Assembly: GCA_903813345.2 (NCBI GenBank)
Contig: CAIIXF020000320.1
Span: 1-23,488, forward strand
DNA length: 23,488 bases
Source of the DNA: Owenia fusiformis
Taxonomy: Eukaryota; Annelida; Polychaeta; Sabellida; Oweniidae
Direction: 5' to 3'
Shown here piece after piece: positions 1 to 8,810 of this stretch. Under the pieces are notes generated by a model. That model searched no databases. It saw only the letters and a program-made list of their open reading frames with translations, and was not told where the DNA came from. Position 1 is the first letter of the stretch. Every line of letters begins with the position of its first letter. The position numbers and the translations under genes were made by a program.

Positions 1-1092
1 GGTAATAACCGGAATGTTATCTCAATCGTAAGTTCATTGTTTCTTTAATGAATGCAAGTTGTAATTTTAAATGATTTTATGTTTCCAGAAAGTTGGCCAC
101 TTCCATCCTGAAGCCAGTAGTAGTATTCTTGGAGAATTCTGTTGATTTTGGTATTGACTCGGTGAAGGACGCAATTCTAACATTGGCACTCGAAGCGTAC
201 ATCCGTAACTTTTTCGATGGTACACCTATACGCGTTCTATATCCAGCCCTCAAGCTAGTAACCAAGCCTGGCAGTAACAACCGTCTACTAAGAGCAGCTA
301 ACTACAGTTTCCGTGAACCCTTGGACGCTTCCACCATACCAGTTCCAGATGATGAAGACACACTAAAGGAGTTACTAACAGCCTTGTTCACAGCTCGGTG
401 GAGAGATATACTACATCCACTCTTTCCTTGGTATAAGTTATTGCACCTGGACTGGGCTTCTACAGAGAGACAACGGGAATTAGCTCGACTCATTATGCTT
501 CTGGCTATCAGTGCAGTGTGCGACACGACCATCCACAGTTTCACGTTAGTACATACCATTTGCTAAGCCATTATTTCTCACTGAAGATAATCTCGGATAA
601 ACAAATTATATATCAATGATTATTTCTTATAGCTACAACCTGTACAGAGAGAGGTACAGGGAGTTGAGCCACAGAGAGGTGTACAACCTACTAGTGATCA
701 AGCCAAAACCACTCTGTCAGGCTAACTGGCACACTCTACATGCTTTTGCTAAGAAGTTGGACTCAATTCACATCGAGGTAGAAGAGGGCAGAGATGTTAC
801 CCTATTAGACAATTTTCTCAGATCAGTGGAGTGAGTACAACCCTTCCCCTTCGGGTGTTTGTAGATCAAATGAATCATCGACTATTACTGTACTAATTTT
901 TCCTTCGTATATTTTAGGCAGTTCCCTAGAATCAACAGTAATGTTTACAACATGTGGGCGACTGTCTTTGAACAACCATTAGACGAGGTTCGCCATTTGC
1001 AGATCATTTGCGAAGACTTCTTGAGGCAGCTCGAATGTACCTACGCATCTTACAAGAGGTTCTGGTCTCCCCTCAAAAACCTAGGAGCTTGA
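1..1092 (+). CDS. 3' end of a multi-exon host-type gene, product unrecognised
   Basis: Four exons can be placed: 1-27, 89-544, 633-830 and 918-1092, ending in TGA at 1090-1092. Donors are GTAAGT (28), GTTAGT (545) and GTGAGT (831). Acceptors end at 88 (tttccag), 632 (cttatag) and 917 (ttttag). All phases agree, giving 284 continuous residues from GTA at position 2. The protein starts VITGMLSQSKLATSILKP and ends RFWSPLKNLGA. It is mostly helical-looking, rich in Leu, Arg and aromatic residues. A hydrophobic stretch (LARLIMLLAISAVC, near residue 145) is too short and charged-flanked to call a membrane segment with confidence. I see no catalytic motif and do not recognise the family. The 5' end lies outside the window. 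Introns of 61, 88 and 87 bases are very short for an animal. Exon structure is well supported; function is unknown. Confidence 0.8.
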
Positions 1093-1512
1093 GATCACCC
1101 ATCCTACTTGGAAAAGAAGAAGGAGATGGCCCCTGGGCATGGAAGAATGGTCTTCCAAAGAGAAAAAATAATGCCAGGGTGTATTACAAAGGTAGATATG
1201 CATAAAATGGGAATCAATAATATTAAAACAAACACAACATACTTTATAATTGTACACATAATTATAACTGTATTCTCTACATATTGTACTTCATATTTTC
1301 TTTGACTCCTATGGCAATCATACCCCAAAAATATATGTTCTTGTAAGCATTAAGTAACCAAACATAAACCAAAGTCAAAAATCCGCAATCCTATTGAAGC
1401 CTGTTTCTTTGAAATGAATGTTATCTTTATATATAATATGCAGGAGCAGTGGACAAAAGTGGGGCTGCTTTATGCACCTTTAACGATATAATGTTTATTC
1501 AGAATACAAGAG
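1093..1512. other. 3' flank of first gene, no gene seen
   Basis: AT-rich sequence containing the presumed 3' UTR. An ATTAAA lies near 1224 but no clear AATAAA with a downstream GT-rich element could be assigned. Short ORFs on both strands here have no recognisable content. Confidence 0.4.
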
Positions 1513-1850
1513 GACAAACCCATTCCAGGCCCCTACAAAAATACTAAAATTAGCAACATTTGCATCACTGGGTTTCAAGGAGAAAATAAATACAAGACAA
1601 AAAAACAATAGAAATTACTGCCCATAAAAATTTATTACTTGTGAAAGAAATTAGCAACATTTGCATCACTGGGTTTCAAGGAGAAAATAAATACAAGACA
1701 AAAAAACAATAGAAATTACTGCCCATAAAAATTTATTACTTGTGAAAGAAAAATGTATTATTGACCTTGAAACAAACCCATTCCAGGCCCCTACAAAAAT
1801 CCTAAAACTATCAACATTTGCATCACTGGGTTTCAAGAAGAAAGTAATAA
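1513..1850. repeat. 101-base tandem duplication plus a partial third copy
   Basis: The block beginning ttagcaacatttgcatcact at 1550 recurs at 1651, giving two near-identical 101-base units (1550-1650 and 1651-1751). The stretch 1513-1587, starting acaaacccattccaggcccc, recurs imperfectly at 1773-1847. The arrangement suggests an older duplication with a period of about 260 bases followed by a recent 101-base tandem duplication. Confidence 0.85.
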
Positions 1851-1859
1851 TCACTTATC

Positions 1860-2066
1860 ATGGCAAGTGTGCCAATGGCCCTACCTGAACACACAATACC
1901 TGCTCATATTCCAGAAATACATGAGACAGTAGCTTCTATCCAAAAGTGCTCACAAAAACAAAAGGGATCACTTAGTAATGAAGAGTTGAGGAATTGGGAG
2001 AATTTGGCTGAAGATGATTTGCCATTTGGTAAGAAATCCGGTAGACAAGTGCATAGGCAGGAGTAA
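1860..2066 (+). CDS. Small ORF, possibly a first exon
   Basis: ATG at 1860 opens a 68-codon frame with a plausible start (MASVPMALPEHTIP) and an acidic, Glu/Asn-rich second half (SNEELRNWENLAEDDLPF). A good donor, GTAAGA, sits at 2029 inside the ORF, so the real exon could be 1860-2028 spliced to something downstream. No family is recognised and no partner exon could be tied to it. The ORF could belong to the same mobile element as the transposase remnant at 3152, or it could be chance. Confidence 0.2.
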   Translation: MASVPMALPEHTIPAHIPEIHETVASIQKCSQKQKGSLSNEELRNWENLAEDDLPFGKKSGRQVHRQE

Positions 2067-3151
2067 GGCAAATGATTTGCTAGAGTTCTACTTGAGAAGT
2101 GTGTCATTGTAATATTTCCAAATTAACTCAGATTTGGCTCACGTTCTTAATAATTAATTTTATCCTGGCAATGACCCTGATAGATAAATATATAGTTTTC
2201 GAGTCAACTGATCTAAAAACCAAGACATTTTCAATCAGGATTTATTATTTTAGTATGAAAATATTTCTTTGGAAAATCTTATTATAATGATATAAACATA
2301 TCTGCCAATCAAAATGCAGAAATGAGAACAAACTATCTAACATTGAGTATAATTTCAGATAAAGTCATTATGACTTTAAAGAAATAGATAGGCACACTGA
2401 TAGGCAAATCTGATTTGAGAAACTGAGTACTGAGTAACTAAAAAATGTAAAATACAAGGCAGTTTATAATATTTTATGGAATATCCATTTTAAAAAAGCA
2501 ATTTAATCATCATAATTTGCTGATGTATCATGTTGATCAGTGGACGTTATACTTGGACTCAATTATCAGACGGACTTTGTTATAATTGAATTATTTTGAA
2601 TTTGTGTATTTTGAATTCGTGTATTTTGAATTCGTGTATTTTGAATTCGTCTATTTTTTTTAATATTTTTTCAGGGAAATCCTTTATGTTAATTTCTATT
2701 ACGTGATATTTTCCAGGGAAACCCAAACAATGGTGCGCTAAATTTCCAAATTGGTTTGTGATGTGCTTGTGTTTTGTTTTATTTTTGTCTTATATGTATG
2801 TATGTGTACGTTGCACTTATGTTTGAGCATACATATGTGATCATGACCGATGGAAATATGTAAGAAACGATACATTATACTAGACATTTATTTTCCCATT
2901 TGATTTTGCTCATCAGTCCTCCCTGCCTAACTGATTCAGTCATCAATAATGTATGTAGGTCCGTTCTATTTGCAATATGTAGTATTAACAATATATATTA
3001 CAGTGTTTGAATTATGTATCTATTACAACTGTATATTCAGTATACATCCTTTCTTTAGACTAACCTTTAGACTCTGTATCCAATATTTTAGTCAACATAT
3101 TATGAATGTCACTGAAGAAGCCAATGAAACCAGAGCCCACTGCTGAGTTAG
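2067..3151. repeat. AT-rich spacer with a 15-base minisatellite
   Basis: No gene is seen. At about 2590-2655 a 15-base unit (attttgaattcgtgt) is repeated about four times with small changes. The rest is AT-rich with no clear ORF or inverted repeat. A short reading frame at 2949-3146 has no recognisable content. Confidence 0.5.
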
Positions 3152-5070
3152 AAAAACATCTTAAGCCAAGTGATTACACAACACCAGGCTGTGTCAAAGT
3201 TAACATCCCTGCCAGATTTTGAAATAAACTTATTTTATGACCTTACAAAAAATCTCAGTGGTCTAAAAGATTTTAAAATATTTTGTAATTCAATGTGTGA
3301 AAAAAGTGAAACCTGGAAATTCTGGCATAACTTTATTCATGTTGACTGTTTTGCATATGTTGGATTTTATATAGCTATGCGTAGTAGTAATTTCTCTCTT
3401 AGAAATTATTGTCTTAAACAGATGGCACCATTGTTTCATGTCACAAACTCTACATTTTATTATAAACTTATTCCTCAGCACTTGGCAGATTTACAAAGAT
3501 TTCAGCCATTCATAGTGGATCATTTCAAGCAGAGCTGCTCAATGAATATATCTGGATCATATTTCAATTGTCTTGCATTTGATGAGGCACATGAGTGTTG
3601 TATTAATAAAGATTCAAAAAATGCCCTTACCACATCTGATATAAGTGTATCACAATTTGTTAACTACATTCCTCATCGTTCACTTTTACTTACCAATCTC
3701 CAACTCCCAAATAACCAGCTCCCAAAAACAATTGAAAAGAAAAATTTATATGATGAGTCTTCAAATTATTTTAAACTGACACATGATCAAAATCTTAAAG
3801 CATTGTGTTTGGAAATCCAAGAATCTAGACTGTTTGAAATTGACAATCTTTTTTCACTTCAGCACATTTTTTCAAAAATAATTGCTACACCAAAACAGAG
3901 ACTTGCTTTTATCATTCAGGAAAGATGGTAGTGACTTACTTTTGGCCTTTATTAAATGTTGTATCATGAATGATTCCCAGACAAAGTATGTACGCAGAAA
4001 CAAATCTAAAATGATTAATTTTGATTATAAAAATTGCAAACCTACTGCCAGTTCATTGAAAGACTTACTGAAAGACCAAACACACATATCATTTAGTTTG
4101 CAGCGCACATTAACGCATGCAAAATATACAGGCAAGCCTATTGAAAAAATTAAGATGCCTTTCAAATATCCTTTAAGTATTTCTGTTGTTCAGCGTGATA
4201 GTAGTGGTAAGATAACAGATGTTTTGCCATTTCACAATTCAAAAGCTAATACTACATCATTTTTTCGAAAATAGATATTAGGACTCCTTAGACAGTATAT
4301 TATGTTATTCAAATTTTCCAGATAACTTTGTACCAGAGGCATACATTTTTGATGCAATGTCATTTATATATCAGATCAGGCCTTACAGAGAAATTCATAC
4401 TGATTTCTTAGGATATGTAAGATATATTTACTATAAAAAATTGAAATTCCTTCTCGACTTGAACTGCTGTATTCACTTTGTTTTTGATATTCAGAATTGT
4501 CTTTTTAAAACTCCTAAATCTGTTGAAAGGGAAAGGCGAGACAAGGTTGTTTTTGATTCTTTTACTATTTCATCTATTCAAGGCAGTGACATAATTCCAA
4601 GCAATTGGCAGGAATTTCTTAGTAATAGCCAAAATAAGAAAATATTTGTACACTACTTTAGTGACACTATCCTTAAAGTTCACCAACTTTCAAACAGCTC
4701 TGTTCCTCTCTTTGTTTCTGGAGGACTTGCAGATGGTGAGCTATGTAAGGTTTGTGTATCAAACTCTATATGTTTATCTCCCCTGTATCAATCAAATAGT
4801 ATGGAGGGAGATTTCAGAATTTGGCTTCATGCTCATCTTGTATCAAAAAGTAACAATCTTATATTTTCGAAAGATACAGATTCTTACATGATAAGCCTTC
4901 CTCTTGATTTTGAAAATAAAAGAGTCCTTATAAATATTTGGGGTAAAACATCAAATGAGCCAATGCACCAATTCTCTTCAAAATTTAACATAATATACTT
5001 AGTTTTTAATTTGTATGGATTTGTATGTGAAGTGCATTTGCATATGTTGCTTCTTTTTTATTCCAGTTGA
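3152..5070 (+). pseudogene. Broken DEAHE plus PIN/FEN1-like transposon protein (tentatively Academ-type)
   Basis: Three frames together give one recognisable protein: 3152-3931, about 3915-4274 and 4312-5070. The first contains the pattern FIHVDCFAYVGFYIAMRSSN, then LKQMAPLF, KLIPQHLADLQ and a conserved-looking FDEAHECCINKD near 3580. The third begins YIFDAMSFIYQIRP, continues with FDIQNC, PKSVERERRDK and SGGLADGELC, and ends in SKDTDSYMISLPL (about 4869-4907), the acidic core of a PIN/FEN1-like nuclease domain. This architecture is one I associate with repetitive proteins of cnidarians, sponges and molluscs. The combination of an acidic-residue transposase domain and an XPG-like nuclease fits the published description of Academ transposons, but that name is an inference. 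The usual TGCD motif that should follow is missing, so the 3' end is lost near 4990. At least two frameshifts or stops make it a pseudogene. No terminal repeats were found. Confidence 0.65.
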
Positions 5071-5092
5071 TAAGAGCACTCCAGCGTGTGAC

Positions 5093-5453
5093 ACCAAGAT
5101 TCCAGGGCTTGGGTCTTGAGAGTGGCTCAGGAAAAGGGGATTGAGGCAGCCTTGGCTCTGGTGACGTCCTCAGTCAAACAGGACAACAAGTCAAAAAGAG
5201 GCATCGATGATATCAAAATCCATGCTGCCGTCTCTATCATTATCAATGGGAAGGAACAAGAAGAGCATGTATATAAGACATGATAAGACATGCTTTACAC
5301 ACAGCAGAAGTCAAATGCAATAAATGTTTACGAATTATTTCTGAAAATCCATACATGAATTTTGCTGAAATATTCTTAGCTGTTAAAGATTTGAGCGACC
5401 CCTTGATAATTTATGGCACCATCATTTGGAATATGCCTAAGTTCTTAGGATAA
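5093..5453 (+). pseudogene. Frameshifted conserved-looking coding fragment
   Basis: One frame reads WVLRVAQEKGIEAALALVTS, continues through KRGIDDIKIHAAVSIIINGK and stops in TGA at about 5281. A neighbouring frame then continues RHALHTAEVKCNKC and IISENPYMNFAEIFLAVKDL, ending MPKFLG at TAA (5451-5453). The break falls where a ten-base stretch, aagacatgat, is partly repeated (about 5275-5290), so a small duplication plausibly caused it. Composition is protein-like with amphipathic helices and a CNKC pair. A splice-like acceptor (ttattccag) ends at 5066. I do not recognise the family; it may be another mobile-element domain or a decayed host exon. Confidence 0.4.
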
Positions 5454-5663
5454 TACCACCAAACCTTTTGAAGTTACATACCTCCAAAAACACTAACTAA
5501 TAAAGTCTGTAGACAAAGCCTCTTTAAAGGGACTCTAATAAAGCGCCTGGCTTTTTATTACAGTTAGGAATAGGTTCGCATTCTACCTATCAAAACTGGT
5601 CCTGTGATATTGTATTGACAATGTCTGTTTCTTTGACTCTTACAATTTGTTTTATCTTTGTAG
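5454..5663. other. Spacer, no gene seen
   Basis: AT-rich sequence without a convincing ORF. It ends in a pyrimidine-rich tract and a tttgtag acceptor at 5663 that would lead into the candidate exon at 5664. Confidence 0.3.
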
Positions 5664-7627
5664 GTTTCTGAGAAAAAAGGGGAAGAAGACAAAAAGTAAG
5701 AGTTTTCCCAATGTTCATTAACAAACTAACATTTAGGGAAATAAATATTTAGATATAAAAGATTGTACATCATTTACAAAAATTAACATTGGCTATAAGA
5801 ATTTTAAAGGATAACATTCTTATGATGAGGTTTTACTCTGATTTAAGGCTACCTTTTACCTGATCCAGCTGAAGTGTAAATCTGATTGCTTGCATAGACA
5901 GCGACTTACAAAAACAAATATGTTTCTGGTGTAGACAAATGACCACAAGGTTGCAGGATAAGGTTGCAGGATAAAATTGCCCTCGAAAATCTTTTTTACA
6001 AAGTTTTATTATTACAATGTCTAAATATCATTAAAAAGTTTGAACATATTTGAAATGAATGTAGTAACATATTTGAAATGAATGTAGTACCCTTGTATCT
6101 GATGTATATGTTGTAATGTACTAGTATTATCTGATAGCACTATTTCGCCTCAATCTTACTATCAAACATGAGACATTATTGGCAAGGGATCCTTGATTAT
6201 CCTCCTTGATTAAGAATTATAAACAGTCAAAACAGGTCATCATTATGTAATGCACCTAGATACAGGCTCTCCTAATCTTCATTATGCATATATGCTATAG
6301 AGGAAAAGGCAGTAGCCAATACATTACGAAGAGAAATACTTAGTGACACATACAATGAAAAAGCCAAAAAAATCATGGAAAAGGTAAGTTTGGAAATACA
6401 TGAATTGCAGTAAGCCCTTTAACTGGCTTAATTTATTTTTTAGAGTCAAATGATCCAGGAACTTTATGCATATCAAAACTCTGCTAGTGGAACACCTTCA
6501 CAAGAAAACACTATCTTTATATTATTTGTTGTCTTTTAGTTATTCTATTCCACCCTGAAGGACCTGTAGAACATGTAGAACCTAAAGAACCTGAAGAACA
6601 TGTAGAACCTAAAGAACCTGTAGAATCTAAAGAACCTGAAGAACATGTAGAACCTGAAGAACATGTAGAACCTGAAGAACATGTAGAACCTGAAGAACAT
6701 GTAGAACCTAAAGAACCTGAAGAAACAGATCCAATAAGCCAAATAGAGTCCAGTATGCCATTCCATTCATTCACGGATCTACTGCTTGGAGGTAAGTGTC
6801 ATTGTTAACTCTTCATTTTGATGTGGCCTTTAGTGAGAATTGAAGTATATACTTATTGTAGATTTCTCTGCTGTTTGGATGATTTTCATTTCATGTGCTG
6901 TTATTAGAGTGAAAAGTCATAATTGATACGCAAATATTTTTTAACCTTATAAGGAAAATGTTTCACACTTCAGTGGCTCTCAGTCTGCGATTTGTTCGCG
7001 AGTTTGACCACCACCGGCGGCCACTGATCGTACATCAGTGACAAGTCCAAATGATCCACAGATGAAAGCATGTTTGGACGCTACGGGAAGTACCCGGGGT
7101 TGCACCTATTGCATCGTGGAAAGGAATTGGTGACCGACGCTTGGGCCGAGTTGATTAATCAATACACCTCTCCCCCGCCTCCTGGTGGATTCAAGCATGC
7201 AAAAAAGCTGCGCTACTGACCTGGGAATAATCCCCAAAAGGCCCTTTTCAGGGCCACTTATCTATTTCAAAAGAGAGATTAGTTATAATCATCCAGCTTT
7301 GATTTTGGATTTTACAAACTAAACAAGAGGTCGAGGTCAAGTACACCTAGATCCAATGTTTGTACTTCAACAACATAGCAATGAGGAAATCAGAATTTTA
7401 AAAAGATAACTAAGATTTCAATTACAATCAATGTTATCAACATTTTGGAAAGGCGACTGCAAATCTGTTCTAAGTTACTTAAAGCACTATCTTACTTCAT
7501 CATGTTTTAACTCTTCATTTAAGGCAGTGAAGAGAAAATTTGAAATTGTATTTCCATATTTCAGATACGCCTGATGAACCTTCAAATACACTGAATACAA
7601 CTGATCAGATTACAGAGATCACGTTAG
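5664..7627 (+). CDS. Candidate multi-exon gene with an EPEEHV repeat domain
   Basis: Several stretches behave like exons. 5664-5695 lies between a tttgtag acceptor and a GTAAGA donor. 6301-6383 lies between gctatag and GTAAGT. 6540-6791 lies between tcttttag and GTAAGT. 7565-7627 lies between atttcag and GTATGT. Phases match for 5664 to 6301 (FLRKKGKKTK then KEKAVANTLRREILSD) and for 6540 to 7565 (SFTDLLLG then DTPDEPSNTLNT). Between 6383 and 6540 the phase does not match, so another exon is needed, perhaps starting at 6444 after ttttttag (SQMIQELYAYQNSASG). The 6540 exon is dominated by EPEEHV repeats. The product would be basic at first, then acidic, low-complexity and probably disordered. 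No start codon, end or family was found. Confidence 0.4.
5696..6300. other. Putative intron, no other feature seen
   Basis: About 600 bases, AT-rich, bounded by the GTAAGA at 5696 and the gctatag ending at 6300. Two small direct repeats are visible: ggttgcaggataa near 5950 and acatatttgaaatgaatgtagta near 6047-6090. Confidence 0.35.
6555..6723 (+). repeat. 18-base coding minisatellite (EPEEHV)
   Basis: A run of the 18-base unit gaacctgaagaacatgta and variants (gaacctaaagaacctgta). All changes keep the frame and encode EPEEHV, EPKEPV or EPKEPE. Repeat length is a multiple of three and all visible substitutions preserve an open frame on the plus strand. The reverse-strand reading frames here (Ser/Cys/Gly-rich or Phe/Met-rich) are shadows of the same repeat. 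Confidence 0.85.
7070..7219 (+). CDS. Short ORF upstream of a histone-type stem-loop
   Basis: ATG at 7070 opens 49 codons ending TGA at 7217-7219. The product begins MFGRYGKYPGLHLLHRGK and ends KHAKKLRY. The local sequence (about 6970-7230) is richer in G+C and CpG than its surroundings. It does not look like any core or linker histone I know, although it sits 20 bases upstream of a perfect histone-mRNA stem-loop. It could be the remnant of a replication-dependent gene or a captured 3' end. It lies inside the intron 6792-7564 of the candidate EPEEHV gene, on the same strand. Confidence 0.3.
   Translation: MFGRYGKYPGLHLLHRGKELVTDAWAELINQYTSPPPPGGFKHAKKLRY
7240..7278 (+). promoter_or_regulatory. 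Histone-mRNA 3' stem-loop and purine-rich downstream element
   Basis: GGCCCTTTTCAGGGCC at 7240-7255 is a 6-base-pair stem with a four-base loop. It is preceded by CCCCAAAA and followed by AC, exactly the arrangement of metazoan replication-dependent histone mRNA 3' ends (SLBP site). Twelve bases on, caaaagagaga (7268-7278) resembles the U7 snRNA-binding histone downstream element. The match is seen directly; function is inferred. Confidence 0.7.
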
Positions 7628-7976
7628 GTATGTTGTGAATTGATTGTTATACTGCATCCTGTATGACCTTTGCCTGCTTCATCCTAAATTTTACATTGTG
7701 TCTTATTGAAAGTCTTGAGAATAATGAACCAATTAAGGCTGCTTTGTATGGCCTAAATGTGAAATGTTTCTACTTCAACAACATAGCAATGAGGAAATCA
7801 GAATTTCAAAAAGATAACTAATATTTCAATTACAATCAATGCTATCAACATTTTGGAAAGGCGACTGCAAATCTGTTCTAAGTTACTTAAAGCACTATCT
7901 TACTTCATCATGTTTTAACTCTTCATTTAAGGCAGTGAAGAGAAAATTTGAAATTGTATTTCCATATTTCAGATAC
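7363..7976 (+). repeat. 206-base direct duplication (7363-7568 and 7771-7976)
   Basis: Positions 7363-7568 recur at 7771-7976, an offset of 408 bases. I count three substitutions (for example aatttta/aatttca and caatgtt/caatgct). Both copies end just after the acceptor atttcag and the exon-leading ATAC. The second copy therefore brings a duplicate splice acceptor but runs into different sequence (tttcac) instead of the coding cgcctg. Confidence 0.9.
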
Positions 7977-8030
7977 TTTCACTTATGTGCGAAATCTCTC
8001 TAATCTATTTCATTTCACTTGTAGTTCAGT

Positions 8031-8385
8031 ATGCAACGAAAAGTAAAGGGAGTGTTTCCAAGATGGAATCAAAAGGATATGGAGGAGGCGCTCAATGTAA
8101 TATCCCGGAAAGAGATGTCGATTAGAGCTGCGGACAGCCGGTTTGGTATCCCGAATCAACTATTCATGACAGGTTGAAAGGAAGGGTGGAAGTGGGTGCC
8201 AAGAAAGGCTTCTGCCCCGTGAAGTTGAACTTGAACTCATAGACAAGACAATCACCGCTTCCGAAGCTGGCTTTGGGATCTCAAAGCTCCAGCTCCAAAT
8301 GAAGGCTGGGAGAATCGCCAGATATATGAGGCTTAAATCTAACTTTGCCACTAATAAATCTGGCAGCATTATTGCTGGCCGTGTG
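8031..8385 (+). pseudogene. Pogo-like transposase N-terminal fragment (psq-type HTH)
   Basis: From ATG 8031 the frame reads MQRKVKGVFPRWNQKDMEEA then LNVISRKEMSIRAADSRFGI. This is a typical Pipsqueak-type helix-turn-helix (W, acidic-rich helix, AA..FGIP). It should continue TIHDRLKG: the IHDRLKGRVEVGAKKG text follows after one frameshift near 8158. After a second shift near 8218 the frame reads EVELELIDKTI and continues to KLQLQMKAGRIARYMRL, as expected for the CENP-B-like second HTH. Such domains bind transposon ends in pogo/Tigger elements. The DDE catalytic domain is absent. A GTGAGT at 8386 could be a donor. Two frameshifts and truncation make it a pseudogene. Confidence 0.7.
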
Positions 8386-8810
8386 AGTACAAAAGCACAC
8401 TGCCCATGTTGGTTTTCATATTTGATATTAGTTATTTTATTGTTATTGGACAATTGTCTTTGTCATGCTGTGTTGCAGACATCTTACATTCTTATGGGTT
8501 GACACTCTCCCTTGTATACCGTTCCGTATTAGTGAAATTGTTGACATTAATACGGAATAATTCATACCATTTCATGAAAAATGGTGACCTTGTCCTACGG
8601 AATTTGATATTATGTTTCACAGCAAGTTCGCATGGCAATACTGTATAGCACATGCTCTGGGGAATTGATTCTACTTTCTATAGACACAAATCACATCTCT
8701 GTCAGTAGAATAACAAGAACAACGGCAACGCCAAAGCGTAGCGAATCCCATCGAACAGAAATGGCTGGCATTTTTACAAACGAATAGCAAATATCATAAA
8801 ACAACACACC
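8386..8810. other. AT-rich spacer with a small inverted repeat
   Basis: No gene is supported; short overlapping ORFs here lack recognisable content. An inverted repeat ttccgtatta/taatacggaa at 8522-8557 forms a 10-base stem. The motif ttaatacggaat recurs beyond the next element at 10336-10347 and, with one change, at 10304-10315. Confidence 0.5.

Noticed and set aside
1104-1328. Overlapping ORFs on both strands after the first gene
   Set aside because: They lie in the 3' flank of the well-supported gene, start at arbitrary codons and have no recognisable content.
6517-6774. Reverse-strand Ser/Gly/Cys-rich and Phe/Met/Arg-rich ORFs
   Set aside because: Shadows of the 18-base EPEEHV repeat, which makes sense only on the plus strand with flanking splice signals.
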